64,000 nucleotides of DNA, from contig QAND01000017.1 of NCBI GenBank assembly GCA_003150225.1, positions 9,479 through 73,478 of the forward strand, given 5' to 3'. This DNA comes from Bacillota bacterium. GTDB taxonomy: Bacteria; Bacillota; Clostridia; Christensenellales; QAND01. The notes under the pieces were generated by a model, which made no database searches, was not told where the DNA came from, and saw only the letters and a program-made list of their open reading frames with translations. The position numbers were made by a program, and so were the translations under genes. The first letter of the stretch is position 1. Each line of letters opens with the position of its first letter. Below are positions 24,445 to 33,604 of this stretch, one piece after another.

Positions 24445-25443
24445 CTATTCGTCGATGATCGCCCCTTCGGGGATGGGCCCCACCGGTGGAAAGATGGCAT
24501 CGATGCGGCGGAGTGCCTCTTCGTCCAATTCCACCTCCACCGACTGAAGGGCACTGTGGAGCTGCTCCAGGGTGCGAGGTCCCGTGATGGGGCAGGTGAC
24601 GGACTTCTGATGCATCAACCAGCTAAGGCCCACATCGGCTTCCCCATGTCCCAGCTCCCTGCAAAGAGCGGCGTAATCGGTGAGTTGGCGGCGTAGTTCC
24701 TCTGTAAGGGGAGCGGCTTGGCCGGTGCGGCTCCGCGCTTCCGCCCGAGCAAGAGCACCACCGCCCAGCATCCCACCTGCAAGGGGACTCCAGCAGATGA
24801 TGCCGATGCCCAGCTCCTCACAAGCGGGAAGAAGCTGGCTTTCACACCCCCGATATAGGAGGTTGTATCGGTGTTGCTCTGATACCATCCCCAAGAAATT
24901 TCGTTTGTCGGCAGCCCATTGAGCCTTAGCCAGATCGTAGGGCTGGAAGTTGCTGGCCCCGATATACCCCAGCTTTCCCTGGTTTACCGCATTTTCGAAT
25001 GCACCCCAAAGCTCCACCCAGGAGGTACGCCGTTCGGCCCGGTGCATCTGATATAGATCGATATGATCGGTCTGCAGCCGTCGGAGGGATCCTTCCAAAT
25101 TAACCCGGATTTTGTGGGCGGACAGGCCGTTTTCATCGTTGGGGCCAAGGCCCTTGTCGTTCATGGGCAGGTATAGCTTGGTGGCTAGGATAACCCGCTC
25201 CCGGCGTCCGCCGCCCTGGCGGAACCATCTGCCGATGATCTCCTCGGTCCAGCCGTGATGGCCGTTGTCGCAAAGGAAGGAACCATACATATCGGCGGTA
25301 TCAAAGAAGTTGATCCCCGCGTCCAAGGCCTCATCCATAATGCGGAAGGCGTCCGTTTCATCGGTGAGGGGTCCAAAGTTCATGGTACCCAAGCAAAGAC
25401 GGCTTACCTTCAGGCCGGTGCGCCCCAAGTAGGTATACTTCAT
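24445..25443 (-). CDS. Aldo/keto reductase
   Basis: 332 residues from the ATG at 25443 with AAAGGAGA upstream. A TIM barrel of the AKR family: the tetrad Asp and Tyr in FFDTADMYG, Lys in VILATKLYLP and His in LYQMHRAE, followed by IGASNFQPYDLAKAQ and the coenzyme end GPRTLEQLHSALQS. It is closest to the YajO/Gsp69-like branch (AKR11/12). NADPH-dependent reduction of an aldehyde or ketone is likely; the substrate is unknown. Confidence 0.9.
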   Translation of the reverse strand: MKYTYLGRTGLKVSRLCLGTMNFGPLTDETDAFRIMDEALDAGINFFDTADMYGSFLCDNGHHGWTEEIIGRWFRQGGGRRERVILATKLYLPMNDKGLGPNDENGLSAHKIRVNLEGSLRRLQTDHIDLYQMHRAERRTSWVELWGAFENAVNQGKLGYIGASNFQPYDLAKAQWAADKRNFLGMVSEQHRYNLLYRGCESQLLPACEELGIGIICWSPLAGGMLGGGALARAEARSRTGQAAPLTEELRRQLTDYAALCRELGHGEADVGLSWLMHQKSVTCPITGPRTLEQLHSALQSVEVELDEEALRRIDAIFPPVGPIPEGAIIDE

Positions 25444-25640
25444 AAAACGTCTCCTTTCAAAATTCAAGACAAAGCGAGTGGTGATGACTGGAGAATTTCA
25501 TCGGCAAAACGGAAAACCATCCATTCTGCTCATTTTCCATCTTTTACCCTTTGAACTGTACCATAGCAGAGAGAAAGAAACAAGCAAAATGAGTAAAAAC
25601 ACATTAATAATTGTTTCTTCTCCTGAAAACAGCCGGAAGA

Positions 25641-25669
25641 TTGAAGAAAAAAGAAAAATTTGCTATGAT
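25641..25669 (+). promoter_or_regulatory. Promoter of the ABC-F gene
   Basis: TTGAAG (25641-25646), 17-base spacer, TATGAT (25664-25669) with TGC before it. Confidence 0.7.
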
Positions 25670-25695
25670 GCTGGGGTTAAGAAACGGAGGAATCC

Positions 25696-27597
25696 ATGAA
25701 CCTATTGTCGGCACGGGATCTTGCGAAATCCTACGGAGAGCGGAGCCTGTTTACAAATGTGGGATTCACCATAGAGGAAGGGGAAAAGGTGGGCCTTGTT
25801 GGCGTCAACGGCTGCGGCAAGACCACCTTATTCCGTATCATCGCAGGGATGGAACGGGCGGACAGCGGCACGGTATCGGTCAACCGTCTGACCACCATCG
25901 GCTATATGGAGCAGCATGGCTTTGACGATCTCTCCCGAGGCCTCTATGAGGAGGTTCACCGGGTATTTGACCATCTTACCCGGATGGAGGCGGAGCTGGA
26001 GGACATCGCCCGCCGGATCGAGGAAGGAGAGCTGGATCTGATCCATCGCCAGCACACGTTGAATGAAGCCTATTTGGAGGGAGGCGGGCTCACCACCCGC
26101 AGCCGGACCCGAGCGGCCCTGCTGGGATTCGGCTTCCGGGAGGAGGACTTTTCCCTTCCGCTGTCCGCCCTGTCTGGAGGGCAGCGGGCAAAGGCGCAGC
26201 TTGCAAAGCTGATCCTCAGCGGCCCCAGCCTTTTGATGCTGGATGAGCCCACCAACCATCTGGACATCGAGGCCGCCACCTGGCTGGAGGATTACCTGCG
26301 GGATTACCGGGGCGCGGTGCTGGTTATCTCCCATGACCGCTATTTTCTGGATCGGGTAACTGGCCGTACCCTGGAGCTGGAGCATGGGAAACTCACCTCC
26401 TATCAGGGAGGCTACTCCCAGTACATGGATAAAAAGGAGGAGGATGGCCTCATTGCCCAGCGGCACTATGCCAATGTGCGCCGGGAAGCCAAGCGTATCG
26501 AAGGGATCATCGCTCAGCAGAAGCAATGGAACCGGGAGCGGAACATCCGCACCGCCGAGAGTAAGCAAAAGCAGCTGGACCGGCTGCTTTCCGGAGTAAC
26601 GCCCCCCGATAAAGCCCCTCAGCGGCTGCGGTTTCACTTTGACACCGCGCCCTTTGGAGGCCAGGATGTATTGGTGGCCAAGGGCCTGTCCAAGAGCTAT
26701 CCCGAAAAGCCTCTGTTTCGGGAGTTGGATCTGACCCTCCGTAAGGGGGAAAAAGTGGCGGTGCTAGGTCCGAATAGCGCGGGCAAAACCACCTTGCTCA
26801 ACATCATTATGGGAAAGCTCCTACCCGATACCGGCATGGTGATGCTGGGGGCCAACATCAAAACGGCCTATTACGATCAGACCCAGTCCACCCTTCATCC
26901 GCAGAACACCATCCTGCAAGAACTGCAAAACGCCTTTCCCCGGATGACCGATACCCAGCTTCGCACTGCGCTTGGGGTATTTCTGTTCCGGGGGGACGAT
27001 GTATTCGCCACCATCGATCGACTGAGCGGCGGGGAGAAAGCCCGGGTTGCGCTTTTAAAGATGATGCTGTCGGGAGCCAATTTCCTTCTGTTGGATGAGC
27101 CCACCAACCACCTGGACATCGCTTCTCGGGAGGCATTGGAACAGGCCCTATTGGATTACGACGGCACCATCCTTATGGTGTCCCATGACCGATATTTCGT
27201 GAACCGGTTGGCGGATCGAGTGTTGGCGTTCACCCCAAAGGGAGTGACCTCCATCCTGGGAGGCTATGATGATTACCTGGCCGCCCTGGAGGCCGGGGAA
27301 GCCGCTCCGCAAAAAGAGGAGCGGCCGGAGCGGGGCGCCGATTACCGGGCCAAAAAGGAGGAGGACCGGGCAAGGCGCAAGCTGCAAAACCGCGTAACCC
27401 GGTTGGAGGAGAGCATCGGTCGGATGGAGGAGAGCATCGAGGCGCTGCGACAGGAGCTGGCCGACCCTCAGGTGGCCACCCAATACCAGCGGGCTATGGA
27501 GCTTAGCGACGTCCTGCGGGAAAAGGAAGCGGAGCTGCAGCGTCTGTACCAGGAATGGGAGGAGGCCAGCACGTTCCTTATTGAGATGGAGAAATGA
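25696..27597 (+). CDS. ABC-F family ATPase (ribosome-associated)
   Basis: 633 residues with two ATPase domains and no membrane part: Walker A GVNGCGKTT and GPNSAGKTT, signatures LSGGQRAKAQ and LSGGEKARVA, and twice the ABC-F Walker B LLDEPTNHLDI (LMLDEPTNHLDI in the first). The linker (about 245-310) is the helical arm that reaches the ribosomal P-site, and a C-terminal coiled coil (about 545-630) resembles Uup/YdiF. It is a translation factor or ribosome protector; an antibiotic-resistance role cannot be told from sequence alone. Confidence 0.92.
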   Translation: MNLLSARDLAKSYGERSLFTNVGFTIEEGEKVGLVGVNGCGKTTLFRIIAGMERADSGTVSVNRLTTIGYMEQHGFDDLSRGLYEEVHRVFDHLTRMEAELEDIARRIEEGELDLIHRQHTLNEAYLEGGGLTTRSRTRAALLGFGFREEDFSLPLSALSGGQRAKAQLAKLILSGPSLLMLDEPTNHLDIEAATWLEDYLRDYRGAVLVISHDRYFLDRVTGRTLELEHGKLTSYQGGYSQYMDKKEEDGLIAQRHYANVRREAKRIEGIIAQQKQWNRERNIRTAESKQKQLDRLLSGVTPPDKAPQRLRFHFDTAPFGGQDVLVAKGLSKSYPEKPLFRELDLTLRKGEKVAVLGPNSAGKTTLLNIIMGKLLPDTGMVMLGANIKTAYYDQTQSTLHPQNTILQELQNAFPRMTDTQLRTALGVFLFRGDDVFATIDRLSGGEKARVALLKMMLSGANFLLLDEPTNHLDIASREALEQALLDYDGTILMVSHDRYFVNRLADRVLAFTPKGVTSILGGYDDYLAALEAGEAAPQKEERPERGADYRAKKEEDRARRKLQNRVTRLEESIGRMEESIEALRQELADPQVATQYQRAMELSDVLREKEAELQRLYQEWEEASTFLIEMEK

Positions 27598-27631
27598 CCT
27601 TCACAAGAGCCGGCGCGTATGGAGGAGAAGG

Positions 27632-27979
27632 ATGAAAAAATGGTATGCGGAAGAATACGAATGGGAAATTGAGGTAATTGGGTTCCTCCGTGGCTCCAGT
27701 ACGGAACGGTATTGTAGAAACGGCGAGGAGATCGGGGATCGATATACCTGTACCTATGGATGTCCGGTTAATGCCGACGGGCAGGGGATCTGCTCCAAGA
27801 CCATGCTGATGATGTTCCCGGCCATGGAAGCCGTCCGAAGCGGCGGGGATCTTGAGAATGTGGGCGGAGATGGCAGATACAGCAAAACCATTGTGTGTCC
27901 GGACGGCAACGTGATCTTTAAAATGACGGCAAAAAAGCGCCACAACGGGAATTTCTATAAGGACAAGTCTTTCGATTGA
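27632..27979 (+). CDS. TIGR04076 family protein
   Basis: 115 residues from ATG 27632 with GGAGGAG at 27621-27627. The cysteine pattern fits the TIGR04076 family of small proteins: Cys residues in RYCRNGEEIGD, YTCTYGCP and GICS, and then TIVCPDGNVIFKM. Function is unknown. It lies 34 bases after the ABC-F gene and is probably cotranscribed with it. Confidence 0.65.
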   Translation: MKKWYAEEYEWEIEVIGFLRGSSTERYCRNGEEIGDRYTCTYGCPVNADGQGICSKTMLMMFPAMEAVRSGGDLENVGGDGRYSKTIVCPDGNVIFKMTAKKRHNGNFYKDKSFD

Positions 27980-28012
27980 GTGGACCTATGCCTCCTATGG
28001 ATTCATAAAAGA

Positions 28013-28047
28013 AAAGCGTCTCACCTGTTCCAAGGGTGAGGCGCTTT
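28013..28047. terminator. Bidirectional terminator
   Basis: AAAGCGTCTCACC and GGTGAGGCGCTTT (one G-U pair), with T-tracts on both strands; between two convergent genes. Confidence 0.85.
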
Positions 28048-28053
28048 CGCTTT

Positions 28054-28512
28054 TTATGGGATACTGTGCCGGTAGGCGAACCGCTTCAGCCGGGCCAGCT
28101 CCTGGGGCGCGGTATGCTGGTAGTAATCCATTGCCTGGCCCATCATCTCCTCTGTGATGCCAAAGTATTCGGCACAGTCCCAAGGGGTCCAGATATGGGC
28201 CCGCACGGCCTTTTCCAGCCCGCGAAAAGGCACCAGCCACTGGATGGCCCGTTCCATGGCCAGCCGCTCCTGGAATGCGATCTGATAGCGGCTGCAGTAC
28301 CGCATATCCATGGTGGCGGTCTCAAAGTGGCCGATCTCCTCCGCCAGCACACAGAGCTTTTCCCGGCCATCCATATCGGGCTGCAGGATAATCAAAGGCT
28401 GCTTTTCGTCCCAGAGGTAAAGGCCTTTTACCGACCGGGGAAGCCGGCGATCCTCCAATACTACAACCTGCTTATCCTCCATCTGCTGCAGCATTTCCTC
28501 CAGTTTGGTCAT
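28054..28512 (-). CDS. ImmA/IrrE-like predicted metallopeptidase
   Basis: 152 residues from the ATG at 28512 with GGGAGGA upstream. The catalytic region reads LAEEIGHFET (about 56-65): the HExxH motif with its first His replaced by Glu, the form seen in many ImmA-like proteins of Bacillota elements. The C-terminal half (ERLAMERAIQWLVP, WTPWDCAEYFGITEEMM) matches the helical domain that follows it in ImmA. ImmA cleaves the phage repressor ImmR, and IrrE/DdrO acts in the DNA-damage response. Here it stands alone, with a LexA-type palindrome in its promoter. Confidence 0.75.
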   Translation of the reverse strand: MTKLEEMLQQMEDKQVVVLEDRRLPRSVKGLYLWDEKQPLIILQPDMDGREKLCVLAEEIGHFETATMDMRYCSRYQIAFQERLAMERAIQWLVPFRGLEKAVRAHIWTPWDCAEYFGITEEMMGQAMDYYQHTAPQELARLKRFAYRHSIP

Positions 28513-28536
28513 GATGTGTCCTCCCAATAGAAAAGA

Positions 28537-28558
28537 AATACGAACTTATGTTCGTATT
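28537..28558. promoter_or_regulatory. LexA/DinR-type operator upstream of the ImmA-like gene
   Basis: AATACGAAC-TTAT-GTTCGTATT, a perfect 9-base inverted repeat with the CGAACNNNNGTTCG core of Gram-positive LexA boxes. On the minus strand it directly follows a TATACT -10 (28562-28567), over the expected start site, 25 bases before the ATG. Confidence 0.65.
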
Positions 28559-28647
28559 ATTAGTATACACCCAACGGCAGAAATAGGAAAGATATGGATG
28601 AAAATAAGCGCATATCATCTTGGTAAACCAGAAAGAAGAAAAAAATT

Positions 28648-28676
28648 GCCGTTCCCATACGAGAACGGCGGTTTTT
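28648..28676. terminator. Orphan bidirectional hairpin with T-tracts
   Basis: GCCGTTC and GAACGGC, with GGTTTTTT on the plus side and AATTTTTTT on the minus side. No gene is recognised directly upstream on either strand in the 28559-28774 gap; I see nothing else there. Confidence 0.6.
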
Positions 28677-28774
28677 TCCCGCAATTTGGAAAGACTGATA
28701 GAGACGCCATTCTCCTAGGCAGACTGGTCGGGGAAAAGCAAAATCCAATTTTGCGCTTGCTGCTAAAACCATAT

Positions 28775-28800
28775 GAAAAAGCTCCCCAAGTGGGGGAGCT
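28775..28800 (-). terminator. Terminator of the minus-strand membrane protein gene
   Basis: AGCTCCCC and GGGGAGCT around five bases, then TTTTTC on the minus strand. Confidence 0.9.
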
Positions 28801-28805
28801 CTGGA

Positions 28806-29930
28806 TCAGCGCTTGGATTTGCGCGCCACCTCCGATAGGGACCGGCGGCGGGGAAAGGGAGATGCATTCTCCTCCTGGGTTCCATGGAAACTGGGCGTCT
28901 CGGTGGGCCGATCCTCCCAGCTGGGAGCCTGCGGCGTGGAATCGTTGGACTGCTGCTCCAGGGTGGAACTGCGGGGCGGGGCGTATTCCTGCCCGTCCGG
29001 CCGTTGATAATGGGAGACGGGGGACGGAGCGCCATAATCCATCTCCTCTCGGTGGCTGGAACGCTCGCCAGCGCTCAAGCTCCGGCTGTAGCTGGCGGCA
29101 AAATCGTCATAGGTTTCCTGGCGGCGAGGCCGTTCTCCGCGCTCCTGTCCCCTAGGCCGTGGTTCCCGGCTGCCGCTCTCCCTGCGAACCCGTACCGGCC
29201 GCTGTGCGGGCCTGCGCGCCGGACTACCGGCTTTCGGGGCCTTCCGGAGGCCGCCTTTCGCTGCGGCCTGCTTGGAGCGGAATTCGGATTGCAAAAGGGT
29301 GAACAGCAGGCCCATAAAGAGACAGATGGCCAGGATCAAAAGCTGAATGATGGTATTAAACCCGATAAAGGCGTCCTTGATGGAGGTGATCCACCCAGAG
29401 AAGGAGGCGAAGGGGGAGACGATCTCAATGGTCCCGCCGCTGCTTCCCACCAAAATAGCCATCATCACGGAGATCGCCACCAGGTATCCTCCAACAAAGG
29501 AAGTGGACAAAAGTAGTGCCATTCTATTTTTGAAGGAGAAAAGGGCCGCAAATATGGCCATTGCAAGGAAGCAGGCTATTGAAATGCCGATGGGTGGTAT
29601 GGCATAATGTAGCAAAACATTTACAATATGTAATACTGTGATGCCAACAATGCCGCCAAAGACCAAGCCGCTGGCCCCATAGGCCAAACGCCGGATCTTA
29701 AGAGCGGCCATTCCCGCAATGAGTCCAATTGCGATGGAAGCGTATAGGACGATGCCGGAGGAGCGGGGCAGGTTAAAAAGATAACCGATCCACAGCACCA
29801 CGGCGGAGCCGGCCATGAGGCCTAAGAACCCCAGGGCAAGCTTTCCGCTCCTGTGGCCCAAAAGGCCGATGAGCGCTCCTATGATGGCAACGATGGCAAA
29901 CACGACGATGGTAATGGTGGTTCCGCTCAA
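28806..29930 (-). CDS. Multi-pass membrane protein with long disordered tail (TMEM198/DUF4203-like)
   Basis: 374 residues. Residues about 1-215 hold seven or eight helices rich in Gly and Ala (IGALIGLLGHRSGKLALGFLG, split: IGALIGLLGHRSG, LALGFLGLMAG), then a 155-residue hydrophilic tail rich in Arg, Pro, Ser and Glu (RPAQRPVRVRRESG, RPRGQERGERPRRQ). The membrane part resembles TMEM198/DUF4203-type proteins; the tail looks disordered and basic and may bind nucleic acid or membrane surface. It is divergent from rnfC and has its own terminator. Function unknown. Confidence 0.6.
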   Translation of the reverse strand: MSGTTITIVVFAIVAIIGALIGLLGHRSGKLALGFLGLMAGSAVVLWIGYLFNLPRSSGIVLYASIAIGLIAGMAALKIRRLAYGASGLVFGGIVGITVLHIVNVLLHYAIPPIGISIACFLAMAIFAALFSFKNRMALLLSTSFVGGYLVAISVMMAILVGSSGGTIEIVSPFASFSGWITSIKDAFIGFNTIIQLLILAICLFMGLLFTLLQSEFRSKQAAAKGGLRKAPKAGSPARRPAQRPVRVRRESGSREPRPRGQERGERPRRQETYDDFAASYSRSLSAGERSSHREEMDYGAPSPVSHYQRPDGQEYAPPRSSTLEQQSNDSTPQAPSWEDRPTETPSFHGTQEENASPFPRRRSLSEVARKSKR

Positions 29931-29953
29931 TAGAATACACCTCGTATCTTAGC

Positions 29954-29983
29954 TTGTGGAAAAACCGTTATCTACAATATTAC
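29954..29983 (+). promoter_or_regulatory. Candidate rnf promoter
   Basis: TTGTGG (29954-29959), 18-base spacer, TATTAC (29978-29983); a moderate match in the divergent gap before rnfC. Confidence 0.4.
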
Positions 29984-30088
29984 ACAAAAAGCGACATAGA
30001 AGCAATAAGGAGTACCCATTGCAATGGACGCTTTTTGCCAATGGATTTCATTTTTCACCCCATTTGGGGCAAGATTGGAGGATGGGCA

Positions 30089-31426
30089 TTGCAACTCTAT
30101 CGATTCAAGCGGGGCGGGGTTACCCCTCTGCACCGGCGCCATGAGGGCAAGACCCTGTCGTCGGGCGCGTCCATTGAACGGATGCCTGCGCCCGAGAAGG
30201 TCTGTATCTCCATGGTGCAGGGTGCTGGGGCTCCCGCGAAGCCCGTAGTAAAACCGTCGGATCTGGTGACGGTGGGCCAGCTAATCGCGGAGCCAGCCGG
30301 ATTTATCGGCACCCGGATTCACGCCAGCGTCAGCGGCGTGGTCAAGGGCATCGTGGAGATGCCGACGGTGGCGGGGGGCGTAGCGCCCCATATCGTCATC
30401 GAGAACGATGGCCAGGATACCGGCTATGATTTTCCCGAGACGGGACGCCGTCTTACCGGCCCGGAAATCCTGTCCGCCATCCAGGAGGCGGGCCTCGCCG
30501 GCATGGGCGGGGCAGGCTTTCCCACCCATGTTAAGATGACCATCCCCGAGGGCAAGCGGTGCGAGCTGCTCCTCATCAACGGTGCTGAGTGCGAGCCCTT
30601 CTTGACGGCGGATCAGCGCCTGATGGAGGAGGATCCGGATCGGATTCTCCGAGGCGCGGGCTACGCCATGGAGGCTCTTGGGGTAAAGGAGGCTCGGGTG
30701 GGAATTGAAAACAACAAGCCCGCCGCCATTGCCGCCATGGAGAAATCCGCTCAGGGATTTGCCGGCGTATCGATTTGCCCCATGCGGACCCGTTACCCTC
30801 AGGGATCGGAAAAACAGTTGATCCAAGCCCTGGCGCGTCGGGAGGTGCCCCAGGGGGGGCTTCCCATCGACTGCGGGGTGGTGGTGCTCAACGTAGGCAC
30901 CTGTGCTGCCATCGCGGACGCCGTGGAGCGGAACAAGCCGCTGGTCGAGCGGGTGGTGACCGTCACCGGCGCCGTGGGTCGGCCATCCAACCTGCTGTGC
31001 CGCATCGGAACCAGCTTTGCCGACGCCGTAGCGTATTGCGGCGGCTATGGCGATCACATCGAAAAGCTCATCTCCGGCGGCCCCATGATGGGCTTTGCCC
31101 AGTTTACCGATGAAGTTACGGTAGGGAAGGGCACCTCGGGGATCCTGGCCCTGGATCACGATCACGCCAAGCAGTTTGAGGAGTGGCCCTGCACCCATTG
31201 CGGCAAATGCGTCCAAGTGTGTCCCGTGGGCTTGATGCCTTTGATGATCGACGCCTATTCCAGGGCCGGAAAGATGGATATGGCTGACGAATACAACGCC
31301 ATGGACTGCATGGAATGCGGCTGTTGTTCCTATATCTGCCCCAGCCGCCGGCATCTAACCCAGTCCATCCGGGCCGCCAAGCGGGAGATCCTCGCCGCCC
31401 GGAATGCCAAGAAGGGAGGGAAATAA
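30089..31426 (+). CDS. rnfC: Rnf complex subunit C
   Basis: 445 residues from TTG 30089, placed by TTGGAGG at 30075-30081; the frame opens earlier (29954), but that part is unlike RnfC, which starts around the FKRGGVTPLH segment. It has the NADH/FMN-binding fold (AGLAGMGGAGFPTHVK, INGAECEPFLTADQ) and two 4Fe-4S motifs, CTHCGKCVQVCP and CMECGCCSYICP. RnfC oxidises or reduces NAD(H) at the cytoplasmic face. First gene of rnfCDGEAB. Confidence 0.93.
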   Translation: MQLYRFKRGGVTPLHRRHEGKTLSSGASIERMPAPEKVCISMVQGAGAPAKPVVKPSDLVTVGQLIAEPAGFIGTRIHASVSGVVKGIVEMPTVAGGVAPHIVIENDGQDTGYDFPETGRRLTGPEILSAIQEAGLAGMGGAGFPTHVKMTIPEGKRCELLLINGAECEPFLTADQRLMEEDPDRILRGAGYAMEALGVKEARVGIENNKPAAIAAMEKSAQGFAGVSICPMRTRYPQGSEKQLIQALARREVPQGGLPIDCGVVVLNVGTCAAIADAVERNKPLVERVVTVTGAVGRPSNLLCRIGTSFADAVAYCGGYGDHIEKLISGGPMMGFAQFTDEVTVGKGTSGILALDHDHAKQFEEWPCTHCGKCVQVCPVGLMPLMIDAYSRAGKMDMADEYNAMDCMECGCCSYICPSRRHLTQSIRAAKREILAARNAKKGGK

Positions 31427-31429
31427 GCC

Positions 31430-32395
31430 GTGATTGAAGGATTAAGAGCCAGTTCCTCCCCCCATCTCCGACAGCCCCGGTCCATCTCCGGCATCATGGT
31501 GGACGTATGTATCGCCCTTTTGCCCGCCGCTCTGTATGGAGTGTTTCAGTTTGGCTGGAATGCCGCCATGGTGATGGCGGTATCGGTGTTTACCGCCGTG
31601 GCCACCGAGGTGGCCATCGAGCTGATTTTCCACAAGCCCCGGACCATCCACGATTTCTCCGCCGTGGTTACCGGCATGCTGGTGGGCATGAGCTGCCCGC
31701 CCACCGTCCCCTTTTGGATTCCCATGATCGGCAGCTTTTTTGCCATCGCCGTGGTAAAGATGCTGTTCGGAGGGTTGGGCTATAACTTTATGAACCCTGC
31801 GGTTACTGCTCGGGCGGTGCTGCTGGCCTCCTGGCCGGGACTCATGACCAACTGGCAGTTTTTGACCCCTGCAGAGGCAGTGGCTTCCGCTACCACCACC
31901 AGCCAGGCCACCCCCATCGCCGCCCTTCATTACGGCACCGCCAGCACCTATGGCGATCTGTTCCTGGGGAATGTGGCGGGCTGCATCGGCGAGGTGAGCA
32001 AGCTGTTGCTGCTTCTGGGCGCCGCCTATCTTGTGATCCGGGGCGTGATTCGCCTCTATACCCCTGTGGCCCTGTTGGGGACCTTGTTCCTATTAACCTG
32101 GGCTTTTGGCGGCGACGCCGGCCTCTTTACCGGGGACGGCCTTTACGCCATCCTGTCGGGCTCCGCCATCATCTGCGCCTTTTTCATGGCGACCGATTAC
32201 ACCACCTCTCCCGTAACGGGAGCGGGGCAGGCCATCATGGGCTTTGGCGTGGGATTGATCATCTTCATTATCCGAACCTTTGGGGCCTACCCCGAAGGGG
32301 TAACCTACGCTCTGATGTTCATGAACATTCTGACGCCGCTCATCGACCGGTTCGTGCGGCCCAAAGTCTATGGGGAGGTGAAACAGCATGGGTGA
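31430..32395 (+). CDS. rnfD: Rnf complex subunit D
   Basis: 321 residues from GTG 31430 with GGGAGGG just before it. Integral membrane protein with about nine helices; LGYNFMNPAVTARAVLLASWP and the closing ALMFMNILTPLIDRFVRPK are typical (quoted within 20-residue limits as GYNFMNPAVTARAV and LMFMNILTPLIDRF). FMN is covalently bound to a threonine in this family; SATTT at 153-157 is the likely site. Overlaps rnfG by 8 bases. Confidence 0.93.
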   Translation: MIEGLRASSSPHLRQPRSISGIMVDVCIALLPAALYGVFQFGWNAAMVMAVSVFTAVATEVAIELIFHKPRTIHDFSAVVTGMLVGMSCPPTVPFWIPMIGSFFAIAVVKMLFGGLGYNFMNPAVTARAVLLASWPGLMTNWQFLTPAEAVASATTTSQATPIAALHYGTASTYGDLFLGNVAGCIGEVSKLLLLLGAAYLVIRGVIRLYTPVALLGTLFLLTWAFGGDAGLFTGDGLYAILSGSAIICAFFMATDYTTSPVTGAGQAIMGFGVGLIIFIIRTFGAYPEGVTYALMFMNILTPLIDRFVRPKVYGEVKQHG

Positions 32396-32990
32396 TAACA
32401 CCGTAAAGATCGCCTTAAAGCTGCTCCTGATCACCCTTGTGGCCGGCCTGGCTCTGGGCCTTACCAACGCCGTTACAAAGGATCCCATCCAGGAGCAGGA
32501 ATTGGCAGCGGCCGAGGCCGCCCGGCGAGAGGTGCTGACGGCGGATTCCTTTTATGAGGTGCCGCTGGATACCCTTAAAGCCGATTCCTCGATCCAATGG
32601 GCGGCCGGAAACGACACCGTTACCGCCGTCTACGGCGCCAAGGCCGCCGACGGTTCCTTTGCGGGCACGGTGGTGGAGATCACCGGCAAGGGCTACGGCG
32701 GCTCCATCGCCATCACGGTGGGGGTGGATCAGCACAAGCAGGTCAGCGGTGTGAAGATCGGAACCCATAGCGAGACGCCTGGCCTGGGCGCCAAAACTGC
32801 CAATCCCGATTTCTATGGCCAGTATGCCGGCATGGACGCCCAGAAGGAGATTGCCATCGGCGCCGGGGAAAACGGCGTGGTGGCCATATCCGGCGCTACC
32901 GTATCCAGTAAAGCGGTGACCAGTGCGGTGAACATCGCCGCGACGCTGGCTGTGGAATACCAAACCGTCATAGAGGAGGCGGCACAATGA
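32388..32990 (+). CDS. rnfG: Rnf complex subunit G
   Basis: 200 residues: one N-terminal membrane helix and an extracytoplasmic FMN-binding domain. The covalent flavin site is SGAT at 168-171, with Thr171 as the phosphoester-linked residue. GYGGSIAITVGVD and HSETPGLGAK are the other family marks. It overlaps rnfD by 8 and rnfE by 4 bases. Confidence 0.93.
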   Translation: MGDNTVKIALKLLLITLVAGLALGLTNAVTKDPIQEQELAAAEAARREVLTADSFYEVPLDTLKADSSIQWAAGNDTVTAVYGAKAADGSFAGTVVEITGKGYGGSIAITVGVDQHKQVSGVKIGTHSETPGLGAKTANPDFYGQYAGMDAQKEIAIGAGENGVVAISGATVSSKAVTSAVNIAATLAVEYQTVIEEAAQ

Positions 32991-33601
32991 ACAAACTGTT
33001 AAAGCCGCTGAAGAACGGCATTCTAGATGAAAACCCCACCCTGCGGCTGGTGCTGGGCACCTGCCCCACCATCGCCATTACCACCGCTGTCTCCAACGGC
33101 GTCGGCATGGGCCTGGCGGCTACCTTCGTTCTGGTGGGCAGCAATCTTGTGATCTCCCTTTTGCGGAACTTCATTCCGGAAAAAGCCCGGATTCCCGCCT
33201 ATGTGGTGGTCATTGCAACCTTTGTGACCATGGTGGATCTTCTGATGAAGGCCTATTTGCCCGCTCTCAACCAATCCTTGGGTATCTTCATCCCGCTTAT
33301 CGTGGTAAACTGCATCATCCTGGCCAGGGCCGAGGCCTTTGCCAGCAAAAATGGCGTGATGCCCTCCATCATGGACGGTGTGGGCATGGGCCTGGGCTTT
33401 ACCTTGGCCATCACCATCATCTCGGTATTCCGGGAGGTGCTGGGCAACGGAACCTTCCTGGGAACTCCCCTCTTTGGGGACGGCTTCCAGCCCGCCCTTA
33501 TAATGGTGCTGGCCCCCGGCGGGTTCCTAACCTTCGGCCTGGTGCTGGGCGCGTTCAACCTTTTCAGCAACGCCCGGAAAAAGAGAAAGGGGGCCCGGTA
33601 A
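32987..33601 (+). CDS. rnfE: Rnf complex subunit E
   Basis: 204 residues, six membrane helices. Conserved LVLGTCPTIAITT and FIPLIVVNCIILARAEAFA. RnfE and RnfA are inverted paralogues that hold a shared 2Fe-2S centre in the membrane; a cysteine is present in each of the two half-repeats (LGTCPT, VVNCII). ATGA overlap with rnfG. Confidence 0.93.
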   Translation: MNKLLKPLKNGILDENPTLRLVLGTCPTIAITTAVSNGVGMGLAATFVLVGSNLVISLLRNFIPEKARIPAYVVVIATFVTMVDLLMKAYLPALNQSLGIFIPLIVVNCIILARAEAFASKNGVMPSIMDGVGMGLGFTLAITIISVFREVLGNGTFLGTPLFGDGFQPALIMVLAPGGFLTFGLVLGAFNLFSNARKKRKGAR

Positions 33602-33604
33602 ACC

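Noticed and set aside
28505..29155. Open frame of 216 codons on the plus strand opposite the membrane protein
   Set aside because: It crosses two terminators and is antisense to the low-complexity tail of the minus-strand gene.
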